Source: Rubripirellula lacrimiformis
Lineage (GTDB): Bacteria > Planctomycetota > Planctomycetia > Pirellulales > Pirellulaceae
NCBI RefSeq assembly: GCF_007741535.1
Contig: NZ_CP036525.1
Span: forward strand, 3,968,001 to 4,032,000
DNA: 64,000 nt
Reading direction: 5' to 3'
The position numbers and the translations under genes are program-made. Positions 7,676 to 15,229 of the stretch are shown in pieces. The notes below the pieces were generated by a model, which ran no database searches, had not been told where the DNA came from, and worked only from the letters and a program-made list of their open reading frames with translations. Position 1 is the stretch's first letter, and each line of letters opens with the position of its first letter.

Positions 7676-10453
7676 ATGAACTCTGCCCGACCTCAGCTTG
7701 CTTCAAGCCTGGATTGTGACATGCGGTCTCGGACAACTTTGTCCCGTCGCAGCGTTTCACCGAACAAGTGGCTTCCGGTGCTGGCCGCGATCCTTGCACT
7801 CGGTCCTGCGTCCGCATTGATGGCGGATGAACCGTCCGCGGTAGAAGCATTCGAAAAGACGTCTCCGCCGACGGCACAAGACACCGCCCAATCAGCACCG
7901 GATTCCATCCCCACCGCCGTTGTTGGTTCAGTGGATGTTGATACAGCAGCGGGCGAACTTGAAACCGAACCCGGCGCAGGATCCAGCGATCACGGAGACG
8001 ACAACGTCACATCGGGACTGCGATTCTCGTTCAACGGCGTGCCATGGCGGGATGTGATTCGGTGGATCGCCGACGAATCCGAGATGGCGCTTCACGTGGG
8101 TGACCTTCCGCCGGGAAGCTTTACCTATTCGGATAATACGGAGTACAGCCCTGCCGACGCGATCGATCGGATCAATCTGTTTCTGATCGCCGAAGGCTTC
8201 ACCCTGGTTCGCAGCGGCGATCTGTTGTCGGTGATCAATTTGGCGGACCCACGAAGTTTGCAACAGCTAGATGTGTTGGCGAAACAGATTCCGTTGGAAT
8301 CGCTCGATTCGATCGAGGGGAATCACGAGGTGGTCAAGTGCATGTTCCCGCTGGGGCAGATCGACTCGGATGACGCGGTCGATGAATTGTCGGCTCTGAA
8401 ACTGATGTCTTCGCCTACGGTGTTGTCGAAAACGAACCAGTTGATCATCACCGATACCGTTGCAAAGCTGCGGAACGTGCGTTCTGTGCTGGCTGCTTTC
8501 GAACCGGATCTGATGGACAACGTCGCAGTCGTCAAAAATTTTGCGTTGAAACACGTCAGCGCCGAAGACGTGTTGTTGGTCGCACGACCCCACCTCGGTC
8601 TGGCAACCGGTGAAATGATCGGAATCGATGTCAGCTTGTCATCCGACCTGCAAGGCAAACATATCTTTGTCACGGGCATCGAGGACAAGGTCGATTTGAT
8701 CCAGCGATTGGTCGAAGCGATCGATCAGCCCGAGGCGCGGTCCGACGGGGCCGGCGACACAAGGCTGCTTCGTTCGCACTTTGTGACGGGCGGGAACGTC
8801 GATACGGTTTACAACATTCTGCAGACGATCCTGCACGGAGAATCCGTACGGATTTCGATCGATGAAACGAGCAGCAGCATTGTCGCCTTGGCGTCGCCGA
8901 GCGTTCATAAAGAGATCGAAGAAACCGTTGCTCAGGTGCAGGCATCGGATGCGGCGTTCGAAGTCATCCCGTTGGTCAACACGGACCCGTATTTTGTGAT
9001 CACGTTGTTGGAACAGATGTTGAATCTGCCAGGTCCGTATGATGACGCCGACCCGGACGCTCCGAAAATCGACGGTGATCCAGGCAATCGGCGACTGTTT
9101 GTTCGTGGCAAACAGCACCAGATTGATCAAATCAAAAAGATTGTGGCTGGGTTGGAATCCAGTGCGACCGGCGGTGTGTCGGGACCGGGTGCGCCCGACG
9201 GCGACGACCTGACCCGCCTGTTGCCGCTGAAAGGTCGGCGGGCCGAGAGTTTGCTAGAAACGGCAGCACAGTTTTGGCGTTCGCCCAATTCCGTCATCGT
9301 GTACCCCACGCCCGATTCGGTGTTGGAAAATGTGATCGAGCGAGTTCCAGGTCAGGAATCCGACACCAGCGGACGGGATTGGTCGGAATCGGGATCGCCA
9401 CGCCAGCCCGTCGAACTTCCCACGGGCGGTCAATCGCCGGAGTCTAAGTCGCCTCGTCGTTCAAACGCACCCCGTGAATTGACGGTGGTTTCCAACAGTC
9501 GGGTCCCGCCGATTCGGTGCCAGCTAACCGACCGCGGGATCCTTTTGCAATCCGATGACATCGAAGCCTTGGATCGTTTTGAATCGCACCTGCGTTTGAT
9601 TGCTGGTCCCACTGACGCTTTGCCGTCGCGTCCGATCGTGTTCTACCTGCAACACGCTAAACCCGCCGACGCGCTGCGGATGTTGGGTGAACTGCTAGAC
9701 GGTGGCGAAGCGGCCGGTGACGGCGAGGCAGGAACGCTGGTCAATGGCTATGTCGCCGGTGGCAAGTCGGGTTCTCTGTTGGGCAGCATGGTATCGGCCC
9801 AGGATGGCACCACCACGATGATGTCCGGATCCATCACAGTTGTCGCGGATTCGCGATTGAATCGGTTGATCGCGCAAGGGACCCAAGATGATCTTCAACG
9901 CATCGCGTCCTACCTGAAAATCATTGACAAAGATTCCAGCATCACGTCCATCGAAACATACGGACGTGCTCAAGTGATCGAGTTGCAAAACAGCAAAGCG
10001 GACGATGTTGCCGATGCCATTCGGCAGGCATTTGTAGGTCGGGTCGCCGAAGAAAAAGGAAAGGCAGCCCAGGCAGGGGCGACGACGCTAAAGGCGGACA
10101 GTGCTGCTGCCCGAGCGGTGGCCGCACGCGATGGGAAAACGTCGCGCAAGGAAGAACCGAAAGTCGCCGCCGCCGACCTCGAACCGAAGATGACGGTGGC
10201 TGTTCATGAGGCCAGCAATTCGTTGATCGTGACGGCGCCGGACGCGCTCTTCAAAGAAGTCGAGGCCTTGGTCGAACACATCGACGCAAGGGGCGAACAA
10301 GCCGTCGAAGTGGTCACACCACTGAACAGTGAATTGTTTGGGATGCTGTTGCAGCATTTGGCGTCCGAAGACCCGCAATCGGGGCCCATTCGATCGTCGG
10401 TCACCACGTCGTCGCGAAGTACTCGGTCGACTTCCAACGGCCGCGGAAGGTGA
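7676..10453 (+). CDS. Secretin N-domain (NolW-like) repeat protein without a pore domain
   Basis: About 925 residues from ATG 7676; ATG 7721 would also keep the signal peptide (KWLPVLAAILALGPASALMADE). Residues ~114-190 resemble the N0/STN domain of secretins (GVPWRDVIRWIADESEMAL, then a SVINL end). From ~280 onwards there are repeated N1/NolW-like alpha-beta units, each with a pattern like FALKHVSAEDVLLVARPHL or VIELQNSKADDVADAIRQAF, paired with SNSLIVTAP- or NRLIAQGT-type strands. The C-terminal GspD beta-barrel domain is absent: the protein stops soon after the last repeat. It is probably a periplasmic ring or scaffold protein rather than an export channel. The next gene starts 4 bases after its stop, so the two are probably cotranscribed. 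The low-complexity Ala/Lys-rich stretch near residues 790-830 looks like a linker. Confidence 0.75.
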   Translation: MNSARPQLASSLDCDMRSRTTLSRRSVSPNKWLPVLAAILALGPASALMADEPSAVEAFEKTSPPTAQDTAQSAPDSIPTAVVGSVDVDTAAGELETEPGAGSSDHGDDNVTSGLRFSFNGVPWRDVIRWIADESEMALHVGDLPPGSFTYSDNTEYSPADAIDRINLFLIAEGFTLVRSGDLLSVINLADPRSLQQLDVLAKQIPLESLDSIEGNHEVVKCMFPLGQIDSDDAVDELSALKLMSSPTVLSKTNQLIITDTVAKLRNVRSVLAAFEPDLMDNVAVVKNFALKHVSAEDVLLVARPHLGLATGEMIGIDVSLSSDLQGKHIFVTGIEDKVDLIQRLVEAIDQPEARSDGAGDTRLLRSHFVTGGNVDTVYNILQTILHGESVRISIDETSSSIVALASPSVHKEIEETVAQVQASDAAFEVIPLVNTDPYFVITLLEQMLNLPGPYDDADPDAPKIDGDPGNRRLFVRGKQHQIDQIKKIVAGLESSATGGVSGPGAPDGDDLTRLLPLKGRRAESLLETAAQFWRSPNSVIVYPTPDSVLENVIERVPGQESDTSGRDWSESGSPRQPVELPTGGQSPESKSPRRSNAPRELTVVSNSRVPPIRCQLTDRGILLQSDDIEALDRFESHLRLIAGPTDALPSRPIVFYLQHAKPADALRMLGELLDGGEAAGDGEAGTLVNGYVAGGKSGSLLGSMVSAQDGTTTMMSGSITVVADSRLNRLIAQGTQDDLQRIASYLKIIDKDSSITSIETYGRAQVIELQNSKADDVADAIRQAFVGRVAEEKGKAAQAGATTLKADSAAARAVAARDGKTSRKEEPKVAAADLEPKMTVAVHEASNSLIVTAPDALFKEVEALVEHIDARGEQAVEVVTPLNSELFGMLLQHLASEDPQSGPIRSSVTTSSRSTRSTSNGRGR

Positions 10454-10457
10454 TCGC

Positions 10458-12290
10458 ATGGTGTTGAACCCTGAATCGATTGGATCGTCGACTTGGATGC
10501 GATGGATGACGGCTTTGCTGCGGTCTGCGATACGTTCCTGGCACCTTCGCTGGGCATCCGCGGTGGGGCTATGCTTGGCCGCAGCGGTGCCGTCGGCGCT
10601 GGCTCAGTCCGGAATGCGCGAGTCGCTAGAGCGGTTAGATCGGGATGGCGACGGCGAGATCGAGCCGCATGAAATCACTCCGCTCGCACGACCGTACCTG
10701 AAACGGGTCGCCGAGGCGCGGCGGATGTCGCTGGACCGGGACAACGACATCGAAAAGTGGCAAGAAGCTGCTCGGGTCTACCACGCCACGGTCAATGATG
10801 CGGCCAGTAGGTACGTCGACCCCGACTTGGAATCCAGCATCCAGTCCTTCACTCTGGGCGATGATGAACCCCTGGTCCCAGAGTTCGGGTTGTCGGAAGT
10901 GCGATATCCCTACATCCAAGATGACTTAGAGCGTGCCGAGCAATTGCTGCGTCGCTATGACCGCAATCGAGATGGATCGATCGATCGTGAAGAAGCCAGA
11001 CGAACACGTTGGGCCAACCGCAACCCGTTCGACGATGATCTAAACCTGGATGGTCGGCTAGGTCGTTTAGAACTGAGTCAACGATACGCAAGACGACGAT
11101 TGATGGACGATTCGTCGGACGACGAAATCAGAGAAGTGCAGCGAGAACAGTATGAAATGCGAACGTCCTCTGGTCGGCGTGGTCGTGACGATCGATCGGA
11201 TTGGTGGCGCCGCGGTGGCACGGGATACTATCTGACTGCGTCGATGATGTCTCGATTTGATGGAAACCGAAACGGACGCTTGGATGCTGCCGAAATGGTC
11301 GCTTTGGGAGTCCCGGTCGGACGCCTGGATATCGATCGAGATAGCGAAGTATCCCGAGAGGAGTTGCACGCCTATTTGAGCGAGCTGCAACAACAGGCTG
11401 GGGATCCGGCGTTGGGGATTCCGACGTGGTTCTTCGAACGCGATGTCGATCGCGACGACCAAGTCACGATGGCTGAGTTTGCCGAGGACTGGTCGCAGAC
11501 GGCGATCGGCGAGTTCAGTGCGCTGGACGGCAACGATGACGGCATTCTGACGATGGCGGAAGTTGCAAACTCAGCGGCGCTGACCGGCGGTGACTTTGTC
11601 AACGAAACCGCGATGATCCTGCCGCCGCGCAAGACCGTGATTTCTGAAATCGTAATCGAAGAGAGTTTCGAGATCGCTGACCTGAACGTCCAGCTTTCGA
11701 TTACTCATTCGCATGTTTCCAAACTAGACGGTTACTTGGTTGCGCCCAATGGCGAACGGGTTGAATTGTTCACCGAGGTTGGCGGGGCAGGAAATCACTT
11801 TGATAAGACGATTTTCGACGACCAAGCTTCGGTCCCGATCACCAAGGCGTCGGCGCCCTACGAAGGCCGCTATCTTCCCGAAGCGGTTACGAAGCGAAAG
11901 CCAGGGTTCAGCCAGTTCAATGGCACGAACAGCCAAGGCGTTTGGAAACTCGTGGTGGCGGGATCCAGAAACGATCTGTTTGGCATGCTGCACCGCTGGG
12001 CGTTGATTATCAAGCCTCGCGATACGGTCGCCCCCAGCTACGAACTCTCTGCAGCCACAGAAACCGACGCCGATGCCCTGGACATGACTGAGGTCGACAA
12101 TGCCGAGCCACGGCTTAGCGACGCAGGTGAAGTAGGGACGGCCATCGATGGCCAGGCGGATGCCGCTTTGACAGATGCCGAGGCGATCCGAGCTCGCCGT
12201 GCAGCCTTGATTCAAGAGTATCGTGCGAAACTGAGCGAACTATTGGAAGCAGAAAACCGTGCCCTCGACGAAGCTGAGGCGACTCAGTAA
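10458..12290 (+). CDS. EF-hand calcium-binding protein with P/Homo B domain
   Basis: 610 residues. The N-terminus is a long signal peptide or anchor (WASAVGLCLAAAVPSALAQ). Seven EF-hand-like loops follow: DRDGDGEIEPHE, DRNRDGSIDREE, DLNLDGRLGRLE, DGNRNGRLDAAE, DIDRDSEVSREE, DVDRDDQVTMAE and DGNDDGILTMAE, between residues ~60 and ~370. Residues ~395-525 match the P (proprotein convertase) domain, with FEIADLNVQLSITHSHVSKL, GYLVAPNGERVELF and NGTNSQGVWKLVVAG. The tail is a charged coiled-coil-like helix (LIQEYRAKLSELLEAENRAL). It is most likely secreted, calcium-dependent and involved in adhesion or assembly. The ATG at 10458 follows the secretin-like stop by 4 bases, so the pair is likely cotranscribed and may work together. 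There is no protease domain, unlike classical P-domain convertases. Confidence 0.8.
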   Translation: MVLNPESIGSSTWMRWMTALLRSAIRSWHLRWASAVGLCLAAAVPSALAQSGMRESLERLDRDGDGEIEPHEITPLARPYLKRVAEARRMSLDRDNDIEKWQEAARVYHATVNDAASRYVDPDLESSIQSFTLGDDEPLVPEFGLSEVRYPYIQDDLERAEQLLRRYDRNRDGSIDREEARRTRWANRNPFDDDLNLDGRLGRLELSQRYARRRLMDDSSDDEIREVQREQYEMRTSSGRRGRDDRSDWWRRGGTGYYLTASMMSRFDGNRNGRLDAAEMVALGVPVGRLDIDRDSEVSREELHAYLSELQQQAGDPALGIPTWFFERDVDRDDQVTMAEFAEDWSQTAIGEFSALDGNDDGILTMAEVANSAALTGGDFVNETAMILPPRKTVISEIVIEESFEIADLNVQLSITHSHVSKLDGYLVAPNGERVELFTEVGGAGNHFDKTIFDDQASVPITKASAPYEGRYLPEAVTKRKPGFSQFNGTNSQGVWKLVVAGSRNDLFGMLHRWALIIKPRDTVAPSYELSAATETDADALDMTEVDNAEPRLSDAGEVGTAIDGQADAALTDAEAIRARRAALIQEYRAKLSELLEAENRALDEAEATQ

Positions 12291-12400
12291 GCCGCGATCG
12301 CGGTCGCACTGAAATCGGTCACTCCCGGGCGGCATCATCGGGACCGCGGTTCATCGTCCCGATTCGATTCCAGGTGTGGTGCACGTAAGAACATGATAGT

Positions 12401-12412
12401 GTGTGCGCACAC
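12401..12412. promoter_or_regulatory. 12-bp perfect palindrome upstream of the Pmp3-like gene
   Basis: GTGTGCGCACAC reads the same on both strands and is flanked to give AGTGTG-TGCG-CACACT. It lies ~96 bases before ATG 12508, in the only non-coding stretch upstream of that gene. It could be a dimeric operator. Confidence 0.35.
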
Positions 12413-12507
12413 TTGGTTTGGATTCCGCGATGATCGGCCCCAACACGTCACGGTTGGAATCCAATGTAACCACGTGGTCAATCTTGTCCTAACCAATCGG
12501 AAAACAG

Positions 12508-12678
12508 ATGGCTGCCGTCGAAAATCGCGTGTTGATGATCATCCTGGCGATCTTGTTGCCACCACTGGCAGTGTTTCTGAAGTCCGGCTTTGGTAGCCAA
12601 TTCCTTCTGAATGTTGTGCTGACAATCTTCGGGTTCTATATCGTCGGCATCATCCATGCGTTGCTGGTGACCCGCTAG
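12508..12678 (+). CDS. Pmp3/YqaE-family small membrane protein (56 aa)
   Basis: This short gene encodes 56 residues with two membrane helices. The first helix holds the family signature ILAILLPPLAVFLKSG and the second ends TIFGFYIVGIIHALLV, matching the usual LLPP...G...GIIHA pattern of the Pmp3/UPF0057 family. Relatives are stress-induced plasma membrane peptides that affect membrane potential and ion tolerance. There is no good Shine-Dalgarno sequence; ACAG precedes the ATG. It ends 5 bases from the stop of the convergent AraC gene. The family assignment is confident from the motif; the physiological role is inferred from distant relatives. Confidence 0.85.
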   Translation: MAAVENRVLMIILAILLPPLAVFLKSGFGSQFLLNVVLTIFGFYIVGIIHALLVTR

Positions 12679-12683
12679 AACAT

Positions 12684-13559
12684 TCAGCTAAGCGACGATT
12701 CGATCAGTTGCTTTGGCGGAATGCCGTAGACCCGCTTGAATGCACGTGAAAACTGAAAGGCGTCCGCGAAGTTCAATCGCTCGGCGACGTCTTTGATCAA
12801 CAGGTTTTCTTCTAGCAGCAAGGCGGCCGCATGGTTCATCTTGGTTCGCAACAGGAAACGGTACGCGCCGACTCCACCAAAACGTCGGAACAGACGCGAT
12901 AGGTGGATCGGTGTGACGTCGCATTCCAACGCGACTTCTTCGATCGTATGAAAACGAAGCGAATGGGCTTCGATGTGTCGGCGAATTCGCTCGTAGGTCG
13001 CAAACGCGCGTGTCGTTGCTGGACCTTCGGCCAAGCTGCATTGTCGGATTTTGACCAACAGCAACCGTAGCAGGTGCTCGCAAATTTCCGCCACCGTGTC
13101 GCTGTCGGCTCGAGCTTCGCGATCGATCAAGTCAAAGATCTCGACAAGCTCGTGCATGCGAGTCAGGCGAAGCGGTTTGCCGTCCAAGAGGCCCGATCCG
13201 CGGACCAATTGCTCGGCCTGGGTGCCGGCGAAGTCGATGTAATGTTTCCGCATCCGATCGGCTGGAAGATTGCGGATCTGATGGGGTGTTCTGGGGCCGT
13301 AGGCGAACACCATTCCGGGCGAAAGCGGGAAAAGGTTCCCGTCAAGGACCAGTTCGCCGCGCCCCTCGGTTACCATCTCGATGCCAAAGTAAGGAAATTG
13401 GTCGCGGTTGATTTCGTAGTCAGAACGGACCTTTTCCACTCCGCCACAAACCACGGTTAGCCCAGCTTCGTTGGATGGTTTTAAATCCAAGTAGTAGCGG
13501 CGAGCTTCGGATACCTGGACGGAAACGAATTCGGGGTCAGGCTTCGGGTTCAGCGGCAT
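12684..13559 (-). CDS. AraC-family transcriptional regulator
   Basis: 291 residues. The N-terminal ~150 residues form a cupin-type sugar-binding domain (YFGIEMVTEGRGELVLDG, GMVFAYGPRTPHQIRN). Residues ~200-288 hold the two AraC helix-turn-helix motifs, with IEEVALECDVTPIHLSRLFRR and IKDVAERLNFADAFQFSRAFKR followed by YGIPPKQ. It is transcribed divergently from the tagaturonate epimerase gene with 233 bases between the starts, so it most likely controls the uronate/fucose genes to the right. The effector is unknown; L-fucose, fuconate or a uronate are reasonable candidates. Paired AGTGGCA repeats in the divergent region are possible binding sites. The 3' end nearly abuts the small Pmp3-like gene, which is on the opposite strand. 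Confidence 0.88.
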   Translation of the reverse strand: MPLNPKPDPEFVSVQVSEARRYYLDLKPSNEAGLTVVCGGVEKVRSDYEINRDQFPYFGIEMVTEGRGELVLDGNLFPLSPGMVFAYGPRTPHQIRNLPADRMRKHYIDFAGTQAEQLVRGSGLLDGKPLRLTRMHELVEIFDLIDREARADSDTVAEICEHLLRLLLVKIRQCSLAEGPATTRAFATYERIRRHIEAHSLRFHTIEEVALECDVTPIHLSRLFRRFGGVGAYRFLLRTKMNHAAALLLEENLLIKDVAERLNFADAFQFSRAFKRVYGIPPKQLIESSLS

Positions 13560-13597
13560 CTGGCAATCGGTCTTCGAGAAAGTAACGAATGGATTGT

Positions 13598-13629
13598 AGT
13601 GGCATTTCTACTGAGCGTGCACAGTGGCA
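13598..13629. promoter_or_regulatory. Direct repeats AGTGGCA, candidate AraC-type operator
   Basis: AGTGGCA occurs at 13598-13604 and 13623-13629, 25 bases apart in the same orientation, inside the AraC/uxaE divergent region. AraC-family dimers typically bind direct half-sites about two helical turns apart. The assignment rests only on position and repetition. Confidence 0.3.
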
Positions 13630-13792
13630 CACCTTCGTTATGTCTTGCTTGATCGGCGCAGACCACCAATCTGGGCCTAGTGTCGATCCGGAAAGGTTAA
13701 GAATGCGCATGCAAATGTCAATCTCGGCTATGGGGACATCCCTGTAGCTGAGCCACACTATCGAGCTCAAATCAGTACTTAAGGAAAGAATC

Positions 13793-15043
13793 ATGCTCCA
13801 TCTGGAAAAATACACCTTCGGCGTCGGCGACCGATTTGCTCACCAAGCGGGCGCGCAATTGCGAGCTTTCATTCAATTGGCCGATGAGGGAATCGATGTG
13901 ACGCCGGTTTGGAATAAATCCAATCGCGAGCACAACTTTGTGGGGTCCGAGCCACAAAGTGTCTACGATGCCGCCAAAGCAGCGACGGAGAAACTGGGGT
14001 GGGACAAGGCATGGCACGTTGATGCTGACCACATCCAGCTGAAGACAGTGGGCCCGTTTCTTCCCTGCAGCGACTTCTTTACGATCGACGTTGCGGATTC
14101 CATCGGTAAAGCGGCACCCGCAGAAGAAGTGACTGGCTTTGTCGATCGCCACCCCGAGTTGGTCGGCACATTGAAGTTGGATGGTCTGTCGGCGCCACTG
14201 GAAGTGACTCGCGATGACGTTCAGCGCGTTGCCGAGCAGTATCTGTTGGCGGTCAAAGAAGCGGGCCAGATCTATCGTCACATCGCCGACGCCAAGGGAG
14301 CCGACAACGTAGCGGCTGAGGTATCGATGGACGAAACCGATACCCCACAAACACCGCCCGAACTGCTGATCATTTTGGCGGCTTTGTCGGACGAAAAAAT
14401 CCCAGTCCAAACGATTGCACCGAAGTTCACTGGTCGTTTCAACAAGGGTGTCGACTACGTCGGTGACCTGGACCAGTTCAAGCGGGAGTTCAACGATGAC
14501 GTCGCTGTTATCGCGCACGCGGTGAAGACCTACGGGTTGCCCGATTCGCTAAAACTAAGCGTGCACAGCGGCAGCGATAAGTTCAGCCTGTACCCCATCA
14601 TCCGTGAATGTCTGCAACGAACCGGGGCCGGATTGCATCTAAAGACCGCCGGAACGACTTGGTTGGAAGAGATCATTGGATTGGCAGAAGCCGGTGGCGA
14701 TGGTTTGAAGCTGGCAAAAGAAATTTACGCTTATGCCTTGGAACACGTCGAAGAGTTCTGTGCCCCGTACGCCAGCGTGATCGACATTGATCAAAGCAAG
14801 CTGCCCGACGCAGAAACGGTCAATGCTTGGGACGGTCCACGGTTGGCCAGCGCGATTCGGCACATTCAAGACAACGAACACTTCAACGCGCACATGCGTC
14901 AGTTGCTTCACGTCTCGTTCAAAGTCGCGGCCAAACATGGTTCACGTTACACCGACATGTTGAAAGCCAACGAAGAGATTGTCGGGAACGAAGTCACCAA
15001 GAATATTTACGATCGTCACCTGAAGCCATTGTTCGTTGGCTAA
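13793..15043 (+). CDS. uxaE: Tagaturonate epimerase (UxaE family)
   Basis: 416 residues, close to the family length. The family interconverts D-tagaturonate and D-fructuronate, linking galacturonate to the glucuronate branch, and needs a divalent metal. N-terminal FGVGDRFAHQAGAQLRAF, VTPVWNKSNREHNFVG and WHVDADHIQL with acidic and His ligands, and C-terminal LHLKTAGTTWLEE and VSFKVAAKHGSRYTDML, agree with UxaE proteins. ATG 13793 has a good Shine-Dalgarno sequence (AAGGAAAG, 13781-13788). It is the first gene of a run with GH29 fucosidase, an aldo/keto reductase and a FucP-type permease. No other hexuronate gene (uxuA, kdgK) is nearby, so this member could act on a fucose-derived ketoacid or sugar instead; that is inference. 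Confidence 0.8.
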   Translation: MLHLEKYTFGVGDRFAHQAGAQLRAFIQLADEGIDVTPVWNKSNREHNFVGSEPQSVYDAAKAATEKLGWDKAWHVDADHIQLKTVGPFLPCSDFFTIDVADSIGKAAPAEEVTGFVDRHPELVGTLKLDGLSAPLEVTRDDVQRVAEQYLLAVKEAGQIYRHIADAKGADNVAAEVSMDETDTPQTPPELLIILAALSDEKIPVQTIAPKFTGRFNKGVDYVGDLDQFKREFNDDVAVIAHAVKTYGLPDSLKLSVHSGSDKFSLYPIIRECLQRTGAGLHLKTAGTTWLEEIIGLAEAGGDGLKLAKEIYAYALEHVEEFCAPYASVIDIDQSKLPDAETVNAWDGPRLASAIRHIQDNEHFNAHMRQLLHVSFKVAAKHGSRYTDMLKANEEIVGNEVTKNIYDRHLKPLFVG

Positions 15044-15067
15044 CGATTCGTGTCGTTCACGGTTTCT

Positions 15068-15107
15068 TCGAGGCCGCCCAGGCGCTTGACCGCGCCCACG
15101 GCCTCGA
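15068..15107. terminator. 9-bp inverted repeat between uxaE and the fucosidase gene
   Basis: TCGAGGCCG (15068-15076) and CGGCCTCGA (15099-15107) are perfect complements around a 22-base loop. It starts 25 bases after the uxaE stop and no T-run follows. It may attenuate read-through, protect the uxaE 3' end or mark mRNA processing between the two genes. Confidence 0.4.
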
Positions 15108-15229
15108 CAGACGGTGGCCCATCGTTGAACTTTCGGCCCTCGGTTGGCCGACGTTGTCGTTCTGCATGCCAGGCACCCGTGTTGCTGTTGGCATTTTTGG
15201 TTTCTGATTCCCAATCACGCAGGTGTCTG

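Noticed and set aside
8000-10453. Type II secretion secretin (GspD)
   Set aside because: N-domain repeats are present, but the pore-forming C-terminal domain is missing and no other secretion gene is adjacent.
13710-13750. Short leader peptide in the AraC/uxaE intergenic region (14 residues)
   Set aside because: The frame is too short and shows neither a ribosome site nor a meaningful peptide; it is likely chance.
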